Notes under the pieces: generated by a model
Told to the model about the DNA's origin: nothing
Databases searched by the model: none
What the model saw: only the letters and a program-made list of their open reading frames with translations
Shown here: in pieces, positions 41,235-52,489 of the stretch
How the letters are laid out: each line of letters opens with the position of its first letter
Position numbering within the stretch: the first letter of the stretch is position 1
Position numbers and translations under genes: made by a program
Assembly: GCA_944548615.1 (NCBI GenBank)
Contig: OX155960.1
Location: forward strand, 11,656,365-11,720,364
Length of the DNA stretch: 64,000 bases
Origin: Micropterix aruncella
Lineage: Eukaryota; Arthropoda; Insecta; Lepidoptera; Micropterigidae
Reading direction: 5' to 3'

Positions 41235-41760
41235 CCTTGAAACCTGATCGTGTTCAAAGTCCATTACGTGACCTTTCTCACAAGTGCAAACACGATGTTT
41301 GACACTGATATGATATTTCATCATGAAATGCCAGTTCCTGTCTTCCGGCTTCATCATCAGACCTTGAAACTTAATCGTGGTCAAAGTTCATTACAAGACC
41401 TTTATAACAAGTCCAAACACGGCTATGATACGATATTCCATCATGGCATGCCAGTGCCTATCTTCCGGCTTCATCATCAGACCTTGAAACCTAATCGTAG
41501 TCAAAGCTCATTTCAAGACTTTTCTAACAAGTCCAAACACAGCTATGATACGATGTTCCATCATGAAGTTCCAGTTCATATCTTCCGACTCGATCATCAG
41601 ATCAGTTCAACAGTACCATATTATTGTATTGTCATCAGAACTACATACAGCTGCCAATTTTCATGACGCTACGATCCTTGGAAGATGGATAAATTAGTTA
41701 CCTTAGATTCCATAACACAGTTAGTTATATACAGGTCGACCTAATAAAAGCGTGTTAATA
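41235..41760 (+). repeat. ~120 bp tandem array and flank, inverted at 62605-62945
   Basis: CCTTGAAACCTGATCGTGTT units start at 41235, 41362 and 41482 (spacing 127 and 120). The 120 bp spacing keeps a plus frame open (41250-41666), giving a repeated 40-residue unit with FRLHHQTLK. The downstream flank (GACGCTACGATCCTTGGAAG to ATAAAAGCGTGTTA) is also in the inverted copy, so array and flank belong to one element. Confidence 0.7.
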
Positions 41761-41994
41761 AATTTTCTTTGATTATTCTACATACATAGAATTTGCATTT
41801 CTATTTTAATATATTATTCTCCCTGACTCCTAAATCACATTAGTATATTTTGATTATTTGTATGTAGGTAATATTGAATATAATATTACAGCCATGACAA
41901 CTATCATGATAGTTATGTTTTTATTAGTTAAATTTTTACCATTTAATTTTGTGACGCAACCAAGTGTTAGGAATGCCTATCTACTGGAGTAGTT

Positions 41995-42020
41995 GATTGT
42001 ATTGTATTGTATTGTATTGC
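41995..42020. repeat. (TATTG)n microsatellite
   Basis: Five perfect TATTG units, possibly a LINE 3' tail (CTACTGGAGTAGTTGAT precedes it). Confidence 0.7.
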
Positions 42021-42139
42021 TATTTTATCTAGTTTGTACCAAATTTAGATACAATTTAAAAAATATATTTAAAAAGTATTGTAAAGTCAAATAATTTTCA
42101 AGCGCCAAAATAGCGAAAAATGTGGTTTTCAGGCATGTT

Positions 42140-42255
42140 ACAATTTTCGAAAAATTCAATTTTTCCCATTCACCTTCAATTTTCATTCAATTTCCGAAAA
42201 ATTCACATTCACATTCAATTCACACTAACATTCACATTCAATTTTCGAAAAATTC
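42140..42255. repeat. CACATTCAATTTTC simple repeat
   Basis: Irregular alternation of ATTCACATTCACATTCAATT and TTCGAAAAATTC units. Confidence 0.6.
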
Positions 42256-42995
42256 CGAAGGAGGACCCCGAACCCCCCTCTTTATAAAGGGGCCTTTCTT
42301 CAGTCCCTAGCCGAGGCCCCCCAAATTGGACTACGGTTGTGTTGTGAGGTTAGCCTATATGCAGCGAGTTTGCAGTTTGCTAGCGGGTGTATGTTATGTT
42401 GTGTTGTCTATTTCTATGTCAGCTGCGACCGCAGGGCTCTGCAATTTACCCGTTCGCTGTGTTATCGCATGCCTGCGAAATATCCAGCTTACGGGTAATT
42501 GCACATGTTTATATCGTACTTACCTATGTATATGTACATACCAATAGTCAATAGTAGAAAATAGTCATTTATTCATCCTAAATTGAAAATACAATTGGAT
42601 AATAAATAGGTATGCATTTTATCGTTTTAGGCCACAGGGCCAAATGCCTCTTCAAGAAGCTGAGCCATATGTGGACATTATTATAGAAAAAAAAAAACGA
42701 TTGTCTGTAAAGTCGGTTTACTGACGATAGTTGAACGTGACAACGTCATAAGAAAATACTGATGGAATGGTTGCATTTGAAGCAGTTTCATTTAAGATTC
42801 TGATATTGTTTATTACAAACACCCAAAAATATATGCTTTTATAATCACCGATTTGACTACAACATGTAAATGTATTATTGTATAGCAGTATAATATTGTA
42901 TAATTGTTTATTGTTTAAAGTCTATTGTTTTGTTTAATTTGAAAGTTTGAAATCTCAAACTGTTAAATAACGGTTTGAGAAGCGTTTGAGCACGC

Positions 42996-43056
42996 TGCGC
43001 CATCTAGCGGTAGGTAATACGTCGTACATAAACATTACCAACCGCTAGATAGCGCA
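42996..43056. repeat. 23 bp imperfect hairpin
   Basis: TGCGCCATCTAGCGGTAGGT pairs with its inverted copy ending CCGCTAGATAGCGCA; two mismatches, one of them wobble-compatible; ~15 nt loop. Confidence 0.75.
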
Positions 43057-43440
43057 TCGTAATGATAGCTTTCCATACTTTTTTTTTTTAAAATAAAAGT
43101 TGCTTACTTCGTTGCACTTTGTTGTACCCACAAGAAAATTGTCCGTTCAGTAATAACATTCCGTATATCAAGAATACATATAAAATTATCTCAAGAATTT
43201 AAATCAATCTAGTGATTTTCATTCGTACTATTTTAGACTGAGGTTAGTAAATAATTCTTGTCGCAACCGGTAGATGGCAGCATTTATATTGAATAATAAA
43301 TGTAATAAATGGAACGCCTCAGAGCGAGGTAACGCCGCATGAGTCATGTTTTTTCGTGCGTGCAGCCGGCCCATCGAATTATAAGACGTTGTCACGTCAA
43401 AAAATACAAAAACAAACAAGACGTGCTCTATTTTTTAAAA

Positions 43441-43808
43441 TAATTGCAGAAGCCATGTCATGGTGAAACTTAGAACGGGCTATCATAGTTGAATGCGTAT
43501 ACAAAATTTCCTATCTGTGCTGCTGACTGTTGAGGAGATCCCTCGTTGGAAGCCAACCATGGGTGCCGCAGTTTTGTCTTGGTGAAACTTAGAACGGGCT
43601 GTCGCAATTGAATGGATATACAAAATTTCGTGTCTGTGCTGTTGACCGTTGATGAGTCTCCTCATCGGAAGTCAACCCTGGGTACAGCAGCCATGCCATG
43701 GTGCAACATAGAACGGGCTATTGTAACTGAATGAGTACACAAAATTTCGTGTCTATGCTGTTGACCGTTGACGAGTCGCCTTGTTGGGAGCCAACCCACG
43801 GTGTAGAA
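43441..43808 (+). repeat. ~119 bp tandem array, three units
   Basis: GGTGAAACTTAGAACGGGCT recurs at 43462, 43581 and (GGTGCAACATAGAACGGGCT) 43700, with ACAAAATTTC and GTTGACCGTTGA inside each. Unrelated in sequence to the array at 41235 despite the similar period. Confidence 0.85.
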
Positions 43809-44104
43809 TCAGATCATGCTTGCCAAAAAAAAAAAAAGCGATATCATCGGAATTGAACCAACAGGTAAATTTTCAACTTCATATGATAATATTTAATGAG
43901 TTTCCTCAATTCCTCATGAATCCCATCATCAGAACAGGATTTTGATAAAAATGGGACCAATCTGTAAGTATATCCTTTCAAATAAAAAATAATTTTCCAA
44001 ATCGATACAAAAATGGCAGAGTTCTGAGGTAACAAACATAAAAAAACATACAACCGAATTGATAACCTCCTCCTTTTTATGAAGTCGTTTAACAGAATCT
44101 ACTA

Positions 44105-45403
44105 AAGTACGGGCCAAAGGAACGTTCCGATGGGATAATAAACCGAGCTGTCAACAAGGATGCGGCTAATGTCGATATTGCTTATCGATGAATTACGCTT
44201 GCTCGATGAAACAGTATTATACATCTGCATATAGTACCGATTGCTATATTTAATAATATTTTCGGTTTAATTGTTATATATTTTAGAATCAGAGTAATTT
44301 ATTTTATTTATTTAGAGTAGGTATTACAAAATTTAACTAGTACATTTTACCATGTCACACTGTATGTAAATGAGGCAATAGCAGAAAACTGATTCTTATT
44401 GTGACTGAGACATGGTTATGACCGAAAGTCGCCTAACTAGGCCTGAGCCTGTTCTAAGGCAGACTTGAGCAATTTTCTTTGTGCATTATTATTACTATTT
44501 ATTAACAATGCATATATTTCTAGACACAATCAAATAAAACTAATTAGTAAAATAGTCTACAAAAAATTTAATTAAAAATAGAAAATTCAAATCTTTTTAA
44601 AATAAAAATAAAATAAAATAAAACTAAATCTAATCCAAATAATAAATAAAACAAAATTAACATTAGAATAATCAGAATTAATAAAAATGCAAATTGATTG
44701 TCACTTTTTAAAATATCAATTGCTTAATAAAAATGAAAAATTTTAGAATGATATAATGTCGTATTTTTGTCAATTTATAAAAATGGAAAGTATCTCAATA
44801 TTTATTGTTAAAATTATGTAAATTAAATTAAATTAAATTAAAACTAATTAAAGTAGTGCTAAATAATATTAATAATAATCATCAGAAATATAAATATATA
44901 AACTTAAATCAAACAAATAATCGTAAAATTAAATAAAGACCTAATTACGTGATGTGAGTTATTAAATGAGTACTTAATAGATAACTGATTACCATAGCAT
45001 GGCATATCATAGGTCATTATTAATTTCTAAACAGTCATTAGTAAAATGTTATCATGGCATTTTGCAATAATGAGTCCCACATATTATTATGTATATCATA
45101 AAATGCTGCGCGGATAGAACATCATTACTTGCCTATCAGTTGAGCAATGGAGACCATATTTTCTAACCTGGAGCTATTGAAGTTGAAGGGTGATATTAAC
45201 ATGCAGACTTGGTGCTTAATACATAACATATTGTTATTTTTTGACGAACTGAAAAGTGACCCAAAAAAAGTTTAGATGCTCAATTTCAATAATATGATAA
45301 TCTGCGAAGGTTATGACACGCATCCTTAGAAGCAGGTATTAAAAATTTGCGGGCCGGCCTAATGATTTATTGTCTCACCGGAACGTTCCTTTGGCCCGTA
45401 CTA
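44105..45403. mobile_element. 1.3 kb TIR transposon, TA target, no transposase
   Basis: AGTACGGGCCAAAGGAACGT at the left (44106) and its inverted copy at the right (ending 45402); similarity extends ~35 bp. TA dinucleotides at 44103-44104 and 45404-45405 fit a Tc1/mariner-type target. The interior is A+T-rich with no frame above 60 codons. Confidence 0.78.
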
Positions 45404-45641
45404 TAGGTAGTAAAAGTGTTGTTAAAAATCTATTTTAGCGCCCCCTCGTGGAACACATCGGCGCTAAGAGTCACCTCGAGGTTTGCGTCTCGGCTACATC
45501 GAGCAGGGCTGCGTCTTGGATACGTTTAACGAAGCGCTAAGAAATCGCTACAGAGGTCAGTAGTGTTGAAGAAAAATATTCAATATCATTATAACTCTCT
45601 TCTATCTCAAAATTAGTTTCAAATTCATTTGGTTTCTACTA

Positions 45642-46166
45642 AGGGGCCGTCCACATATTACGTAATCACGTTTTTGGGATTTTCGGACCCCTCCATGTCA
45701 ACAGACGTAATCAGCGGCCTGACCCTCCCTCCCCCCTCCCAAGATTAAGTAATCAACCGAATTTGCGGAAAATGTGAAGAATCGTGAACCCAGCGTTTGT
45801 AAAGTGCTTTTAAAAATGCACTTTATTAATTTAAAGTAATTACAAAATCCCAAACTCTTTGGTTTATTTTACAAATCCCAATCTTCAGACCGCAGCGCTT
45901 CCAGGAACTGGCCCAGGCGACTCAAACGCAGACGAGCGAATGGAGTATCTATGCACATCGCGCGTGCGGGGGGGGGGGGTAGGGGGGGTAGGGGGGGTAT
46001 CTTCGGTGTGGCACTGCGGTATTTCCGTGCAGGTTTAGGCCAAAAAAATGCGATGCGGTAATCAAAATAGGACGGCCACCCTCTCCCCCTCCTTACTTAA
46101 TCTAGCGTAAGCCACAGCTCAACCCCCCCTTCCACCTCGGTGATTACGTAACATGTGGTTAGCTCT
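45642..46166. mobile_element. TA-flanked MITE with ACGTAATCAC ends
   Basis: Ends AGGGGCCGTCCACATATTAC and its inverted relative GTAACATGTGGTTAGCTCT, sharing CCACATATTACGTAATCAC. TA at 45640-45641 and 46167-46168. Contains a G tract with TA spacers (45968-46000) that could form a quadruplex. Confidence 0.72.
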
Positions 46167-46464
46167 TAACCTACTGTATAATTACTAAATTAGGTATAGC
46201 AATTATTGACTTACGCAAATGGTTAACATTGAAGTAATTTAAGTGCGAAACATGTATAGCGACTATTCATATATTTTCATATAAAAAAATTATGAATAAT
46301 TAAATTACCCTTGATTATCTTTAAATATTATGCACCTAAATTTAAAAAAATATTTTTTTTTTAGATTAATGATTAATATGTACATACCTTGTTTATTACC
46401 TTAAGTTAATTTGTAATATTATTAGATACTATTTTTCCAAGTTATGTGGTTTGAACGCTTGCCT

Positions 46465-46595
46465 TAGTACGGGCCTAGGCCTAGTTAGGCCTAGGTCTCT
46501 CCTGCAAGGTGATTATGTTAGTTGTGAGATATTGGTATGTGGCATTAAGCTCGCCTTTTGTGGGCCAAATAAATAGATCATTATTATTATATAAA
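46465..46595 (+). repeat. Palindrome and ATT tail, possible retroelement 3' end
   Basis: GGCCTAGGCCTAGTTAGGCC palindrome at 46472-46497, then GTGGGCCAAATAAATAGATC and (ATT)n. Confidence 0.45.
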
Positions 46596-46672
46596 TTCAG
46601 AAGAGAAGACACAAGAAGCAGAAGAAGTAGAAATAAAATTAAATGAAAACAACAAAAGGAATGAATTGTTTG

Positions 46673-46930
46673 TTATGCAAGGTGTGAGATGTGGCGTGGC
46701 GTGTGGTCGGCCTGCGCGTAAATCTCGCGTTCCTTATCCGGCTGGATCTCGGAGCGGCTGCGGCTGCGGCTGCGGTTCCTCCGATTCGATAAGGAAGGTG
46801 CGGCCGCAGCGGTCTCTCGCTCCCGCTCATCTTCTTCCCGCCCCGATCTGATGTCTGCCTGGTTGGCCCGTTTGGTCCGCTCGCCATAATTAACGGTCAC
46901 CGGGCCAACGGCCACAGGAACAGCACAGCA
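46673..46930 (-). other. G+C-rich island; possible host exon
   Basis: The minus frame (up to 100 codons) is Arg/Ser/Glu-rich: REEDERERETAAAAPSLSNR, RSRSRSRSEIQPDKERE. CTGCGG trinucleotide runs cause part of this. It may be an exon of an SR-rich protein or a simple-repeat artefact. Confidence 0.25.
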
Positions 46931-47072
46931 CTCTTTTATCTCCGATCGTGAATATATCCTTTCGCTTCGTATCACCTTACAAAACTAACAATGCAGCGAA
47001 TGCGAACACGAAGCGATGCAGCCCGCCATTGGGCAAGCGGGGCTTACCAGACTGTTTAACCAATTCTACTAA

Positions 47073-48043
47073 TCCTACTAATATTATAAACGCGAAAGTT
47101 TGTATGTATGTATGGATGTTTGTTACTCTTTCACGCAAAAACTACTGAATGAATTTTTATGAAACTTTACAATAATATAGCTTACACATCAGAATAACAC
47201 ATAGGCTATATTTATAAAGATATAGCGTGAATTATCTAAAATATAACGATAACTGTCAAGTAAGTAGGAAAAAAATCTAAGAAATTGACATTCGAAATTT
47301 AAATTCTATTCTACTATCCTACTAATATTATAAACGCGAAAGTTTGTATGTATGTATAGATGTTTGTTACTCTTTCACGCAAAAACTACTGAATGGATTT
47401 TGATGAAACTTCACAATAATATAGCTTACACATCAGAATAACACATAGACTATATTTATAAAGATATAGCGTGAATTATCTAAAATATAAAGATAACTGT
47501 CAAGTAAGTAGGAAAAAAATCTAAGAAATTGACATTCGAAATTTAAATTCTATTCTACTATCCTACTAATATTATAAACGCGAAAGTTTGTATGTATGTA
47601 TAGATGTTTGTTACTCTTTCACGCAAAAACTACTGAATGGATTTTGATGAAACTTCACAATAATATAGCTTACACATCAGAATAACACACAGGCTATAAT
47701 TTATAAAGATATAGCGTGAATTATCTAAAATATAACGATAACTGTCAAGTAAGTAGGAAAAAAATCTAAGAAATTGACATTCGAAATTTAAATTCTATTC
47801 TACTATCCTACTAATATTATAAACGCGAAAGTTTGTATGTATGTATGGATGTTTGTTACTCTTTCACGCAAAAACTACTGAATGGATTTTGATGAAACTT
47901 TACAATAATATAGCTTACACATCAGAATAACACATAGGCTATAATTTATAAAGATATAGTGTGAATTATCTAAAATATAACAATAACTGTCAAGTAAGTA
48001 GGTAAATATCTAAGAAATTGATATTCGAAATTTAAATTCTAAG
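47073..48043 (+). mobile_element. Tandem array of Helitron 5' units (244 bp period, four copies)
   Basis: TCCTACTAATATTATAAACG starts at 47073, 47317, 47561 and 47806 (spacing 244, 244, 245). Units are highly similar and match 20418-20660. No CTAG 3' terminus follows the last unit. Confidence 0.9.
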
Positions 48044-48129
48044 CGTCAACATATATTTTGAAAATTTTCTCAACAATAAATAATAATTAAATAATAAATT
48101 TAGAAAATATAGTCCAATTCGGTGGTTAA

Positions 48130-48478
48130 GTAACCCGACCAGGTTGCCACAAGCCTAGGAAATGGAAATATTTTCCTGAAAGTGTGGAGCTCGCCAAGAC
48201 GTGTGGCTGACGTGGCGGGTATCGGGCTAAATTCCTCCAATCATGATGATGAACAGTACAACCTTACCACGGCCCCCAGTCCCCAACAGCCCCACTAGCC
48301 CGAGCCACGGCAGCGGTTACCGTAACGGCGGGGCAGGGGGTGCTAAGAATCTCTGGGTACGATCAGGCTGCCAAACCAAACTAACCGATCCGGATGGAGA
48401 GTGATTGGAGAGGCGTATGCACAACGGTGGGCGAATGCGCGCTGATGATGATGAAGAAGAAGAAGTAGGAAAAAAACT
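48130..48478 (+). mobile_element. Internally deleted RTE-type element
   Basis: A 5' part with ATG at 48243 (MMMNSTTLPRPPVPNSPTSP, NGGAGGAKNLW, 53 codons to a TGA at 48402) runs straight into GGAGAGGCGTATGCACAACG and a (GAT)n(GAA)n tail. In RTE elements the latter is the far 3' end; the whole RT is missing. Assignment from memory of lepidopteran RTE ends. Confidence 0.5.
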
Positions 48479-48539
48479 GCCATCTGCGAGCTATTCTGGC
48501 GTGCGCCGCAAAAACCGTTAGAGTTGCACGTATATAATA

Positions 48540-49030
48540 TACATTGGAAATGTTTATCTTAAATATTCCTACAAAAAAGCCAGCGACAGCATATATCTAT
48601 ATTTTATGTGTAAGCCATTATCGCCAAAATAGTGAACCATAAATACAATAAAAAAATAAAAATTATTTCTAACGCACATTTGGTAGTAATTAATTGATTA
48701 TTATATTAAAATAAATACTTTCATCACATCTGGTATCTAAAGTAGATAAATTTTGTCTTTTACAGTAGGTACATCATTTGGACAAATTTGGACAAATATT
48801 TGAATAGTTATGACGATAACCAACCGAGTGCGCGATGTTATGGTGATTTTTTAATATATTTTTTTTATATTAAAAAAATAATTTAAATCGTTAGGTCAAG
48901 TTTATTGGTCATATTATCAACAATTATGAATTCTTATCAAAATAAGTAAATTTATTGTCTCAAGTGTTTAAAACAAAAGACTTTTACCTTTTACTGAATA
49001 AATAGTTAAAGAGATAATACGACATAGGTA
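48540..49030 (+). mobile_element. Truncated copy of the 49061 Helitron
   Basis: AAAAAAGCCAGCGACAGCAT, TTAAATCGTTAGGTCAAGTT and TTATCAACAATTATGAATTC match the interior of 49061-49799. Both termini are missing. Confidence 0.65.
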
Positions 49031-49060
49031 TGGAACCGCGACCGTGTCGTAATCTATACT

Positions 49061-49799
49061 TCTATACTAATATTATAAAGAGGTAAAGTTTGTGACGTTG
49101 TAGGAAGTAATCTCTGGATCTACTGAAACGATTTTGAAAATTCTTTTACGAATAGAAAGCCACGTTATTTGTGAGTGTCATATGGCTATATAATAATCCG
49201 AAAAATGAAAAGACTTTTTCGTGGTCGTTGGATTTACAAAGTAATTCGGAGAAAAACAGTCGAATGAAAACGTTTCTTACGAACGCTACTTTAACGATGA
49301 GAGATATATGATTGAGTTCTAGAGAAAACTTGTAGAGCTTAGTAATGCCTACCAAAAAGTAAGGGAAATCATATGTCTAAATTTTGTATTTAAGTCACAA
49401 AAAGTAGTTTTTTATATTTAAAAAATAATTTAAATCGTTAGGTCATGTTTATTGGTCATATTATCAACAATTATGAATTCATATCAAAATAAGTAAGTTT
49501 ATCGTATCAAGTGACAAAAGACTTTTCCCTTTTACTGCATATAATTTCCCTTTTACTGCATAAATGGTTAAAGAGATAAGACACTCACAAATAAGACACT
49601 CACAAGAAAACACTCACAAATAACGGTAATATATTCAAATTGGCATGCAATCACATACATACATATGCAGTAAAAATATAACCCTTCTTTTGGCAGTCAG
49701 GAAATAAATCATAGCGCTCAGTACTAACCGAACCACACTCATAATTTCATCACAAGTAAAAATTTTTACCGCCCAACGATGTGGGCACGGGTCAGCTAG
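49061..49799 (+). mobile_element. Non-autonomous Helitron, first of two in tandem
   Basis: Starts TCTATACTAATATTATAAAG, ends GCCCAACGATGTGGGC hairpin, ACGGGTCAGCTAG. The next copy follows with no spacer. Confidence 0.85.
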
Positions 49800-50200
49800 T
49801 CTATACTAATATTTTAAAGAGGTAAAGTTTGTGAGGTTGTAGGAAGTAATCTCTGGATCTACTGAACCGATTTTGAAAAAATTCTTTTACCAATAGGAAG
49901 CCACGTTATTTGTGAGTGTCATAGGCTATATATTAATCCGAAAAATGAAAACACTTTTTCGTGGTAGTCGGATTTGCAAAGTAAGTCGGAGAAAAAACGG
50001 TCGAACGAAAACGTTTCTAACTAACGCTGCCTTAACGATGAGAGATATATGATTAAGTTCTAGAGAAAAGTTGTAGAGCTTGGTAATGCCTACAAAAAAG
50101 TCAGCGACAGCATATGTCTAAATTTTATATTTAAGTCACAAAAAGTAGTTTATTATATTAAATAAATAAATAAAATCATTAGGTTATGTTTATTGGTCAC

Positions 50201-51150
50201 TAGCGGAACCCGGCGAACTTCGTCTCGCCACGAATTTGTTCGCTTAGCAGCAGATGGCGTTAACATAGGTAATTTTCATCGACAGTTGTTTGAAATTTGC
50301 ATTGTTTGTTTAAATTCTTCATTGAAAGCAGTCTGATTGTTTATTTTTTGCCTCACCAAAAGAGCAGTTTCATCAATTGCCATTTGTGGATTGCTAGTGC
50401 TCGTTGTGTCCTAACTGGAGGAGAAAAGTGTTTAAAAAGTACGATTTTGTTTGACAGAGAATGTTAGACATAAAATGCTTAGAATCTGGTGCATTTCCAG
50501 ACACGAACGATCCTAATGGAACCAATGATGTCAATCTCATTTTACCCCCTGCGCAACACAAAGCGAGTGGTTCGTGGCGGTACTTCAATGCATTGCAATA
50601 TTGGCACAAATGGTCCATTTCTCCAATTTACATGCATTTATAATCGCTGTATTGTTTTGTCAGGTCATAATAGATTGCCTCTCTATCTGTGTTTTGTCTC
50701 AAATTCAATCGTCTTCGCACTGCAACATTACGGATCCGTGCCGCTTTATTCAATTTTTGGCGACGCTCATCGCTTTCAGTTGCTCGAACCTCTCTTCACG
50801 AGTTACACAAATTCATTTAATTCAGTTGATTTACCTTCAGAATCACGAAAACGCTATCAAGGAATCGTAAAATTCAACTTAACTGTCAAATGTCAACTGT
50901 ACCGCCATCTTTATTTTCGAATTTTTATTCTTGTCAAGCAACGCCATCTATGATCAAGCTTAGTACTAAAATAATTTTCGGTTTTTCACATTTTTCTCAC
51001 TTTTCCGAGAGATTTTCCGGATTTTTTATTGCCTATAGTAAGACCGAAGTGATTATGAACAAAACAAAAAAAGAATCATCCAAATCGGGTTAGCCGATCG
51101 TGAGTTATTAGGTAACATACTTAAAACCCGACTCATTTTTATTATATAGA
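50201..51150 (-). mobile_element. Nested Helitron carrying replicase fragment
   Basis: On the minus strand: A|TCTATATAATAAAAATGAG ... GGCGAGACGAAGTTCGCC hairpin, GGGTTCCGCTAG|T. The host sequence closes cleanly (TTATTGGTCA + TATTATGAAC), so the insertion between A and T is exact. Interior unlike the host Helitron and partly coding. Confidence 0.88.
50394..50618 (-). pseudogene. Helitron replicase N-terminal fragment
   Basis: 74 codons starting MDHLCQYCNALKYRHEPLAL, CCAGGKMRL...PL. The CxYCxAL...CC-GGK pattern is the zinc-binding N-terminal motif of Helitron Rep/helicase proteins. The frame leaves homology soon after; Rep and helicase domains are absent. The longer plus-strand frame at 50489-50953 is a shadow. 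Confidence 0.75.
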
Positions 51151-51904
51151 TATTATGAACAATTATGAATTCATATCAAAATAAGCAAAATTAATCGTCT
51201 CAAGTGTTTAAAACAAAAGACTTTTCCCGTTTACTGCATATAATTTCCCTTTTACTGCATAAATGGTTAAAGAGATAAGACACTCACAAATAAGACACTC
51301 ACAAGAAGACACTCACAAATAACTGTAATATAGTCAAATTGGCATGCATTTAAATACGTACATGCATTTGCAGTAAAAATATAACCCTTCTTTTGGAAGT
51401 CAGGAAATAAATCATAGCACTCAGTACTACCACACTCATAATTTCATCACAAGTAAAAAGTTTTACCGCCCAACGAAGTGGGCACGGGTCAGCTAGTCAT
51501 TGATATATTTTGGAGTGTACTCCTTAAGAATCGTTTTTATTTAAAAACCCCGGTACGAAAACTAGTAGTAGTAGGGTAGTAGAATCTAGCGTTAACAAAA
51601 TGCTTTACGTTTAATGTCAGTATTAACGAATTTAGAAATATTGTACAGATAGAAATGTCAGATGTGATGTGGGGCAGGTGGCTGTTTTACCGACGTATTT
51701 CGAGGGCCGCTTGATAGATGGCGACAATGTGTTCGATTCGAATCGAATTATAAAGCATGAAATATTAATGTTATAATAGATATGTAGTAGGCATATGCAA
51801 ATGACATACAATTTAAAAAAATCTTTTTTTAAGTTTATTGGAGTTTTTATTTATATCTATTGATATTAATGTTTATATTTATATACAGAGAAGTGCATAT
51901 TTAA

Positions 51905-52139
51905 CCCCTCAAATGAATGGCGATTAGCTCGGGTTGCCTACGGCAAAATGTATATAAATTTATATTTACATTTACATTTACATAGAGCGGGGTTTACTAT
52001 AGAGCTATAGCATTACTATAGAGCGGATTACTATAAAGCGGCGCACATTTACATTTATATTTACATTTATATCAATTTATATACATTTTGTATACATTTT
52101 GCCAAGGCATCCCTTAAGGGACGCCTCACATTTGAGGGG
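51905..52139. mobile_element. piggyBac-type MITE (TTAA target)
   Basis: TTAA at 51901-51904 and 52140-52143. Ends CCCCTCAAATG and CATTTGAGGGG, with sub-terminal GGCAAAATGTATA inverted copies. The centre is TTTACATTTA tandem repeats and ACTATAGAGCGG repeats. Confidence 0.85.
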
Positions 52140-52489
52140 TTAATGACAGTCACATTTTAAAGAGTAAACTCCAGTCGTGCGTCGGAGCTGACACGCACAT
52201 TTTTTATTTATATGTCTTAAATCACGTACATATGTATTATCATTGATTATATTGTACATATTATATTGCTTAACTCCACACTTTGGAGCTGTCATCTGCA
52301 ACGGGCGAACCCGACACCTCGCTCCAAACATACACAATTCGATATGTTGGTTTGTAAACGTTTATGGATTGATCTAGCCTACAATGATAAAGTAAAATTT
52401 CCGCTTTTATTTTTTTCTCGAGATGTCAGCGTTTGGAACTAGTAGATAAGGTAAAATATAGCACTTTTTCATACTTAATTCAAAACTGA

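Larger units (their letters stand above)
49800..51496 (+). mobile_element. Non-autonomous Helitron, second in tandem, interrupted
   Basis: Starts TCTATACTAATATTTTAAAG and ends with the same hairpin (GCCCAACGAAGTGGGC) and CAGCTAG|T. A 950 bp minus-strand Helitron sits inside it at 50201-51150. Confidence 0.85.

Noticed and set aside
41250..41666. A 138-codon repeat protein gene
   Set aside because: The frame is kept open by a 120 bp tandem period; the inverted copy at 62.6 kb is interrupted and no signal, splice or codon bias supports coding.
39295..43808. A CRISPR array among the ~120 bp repeats
   Set aside because: Whole units are repeated without alternating unique spacers, and the genome is eukaryotic.
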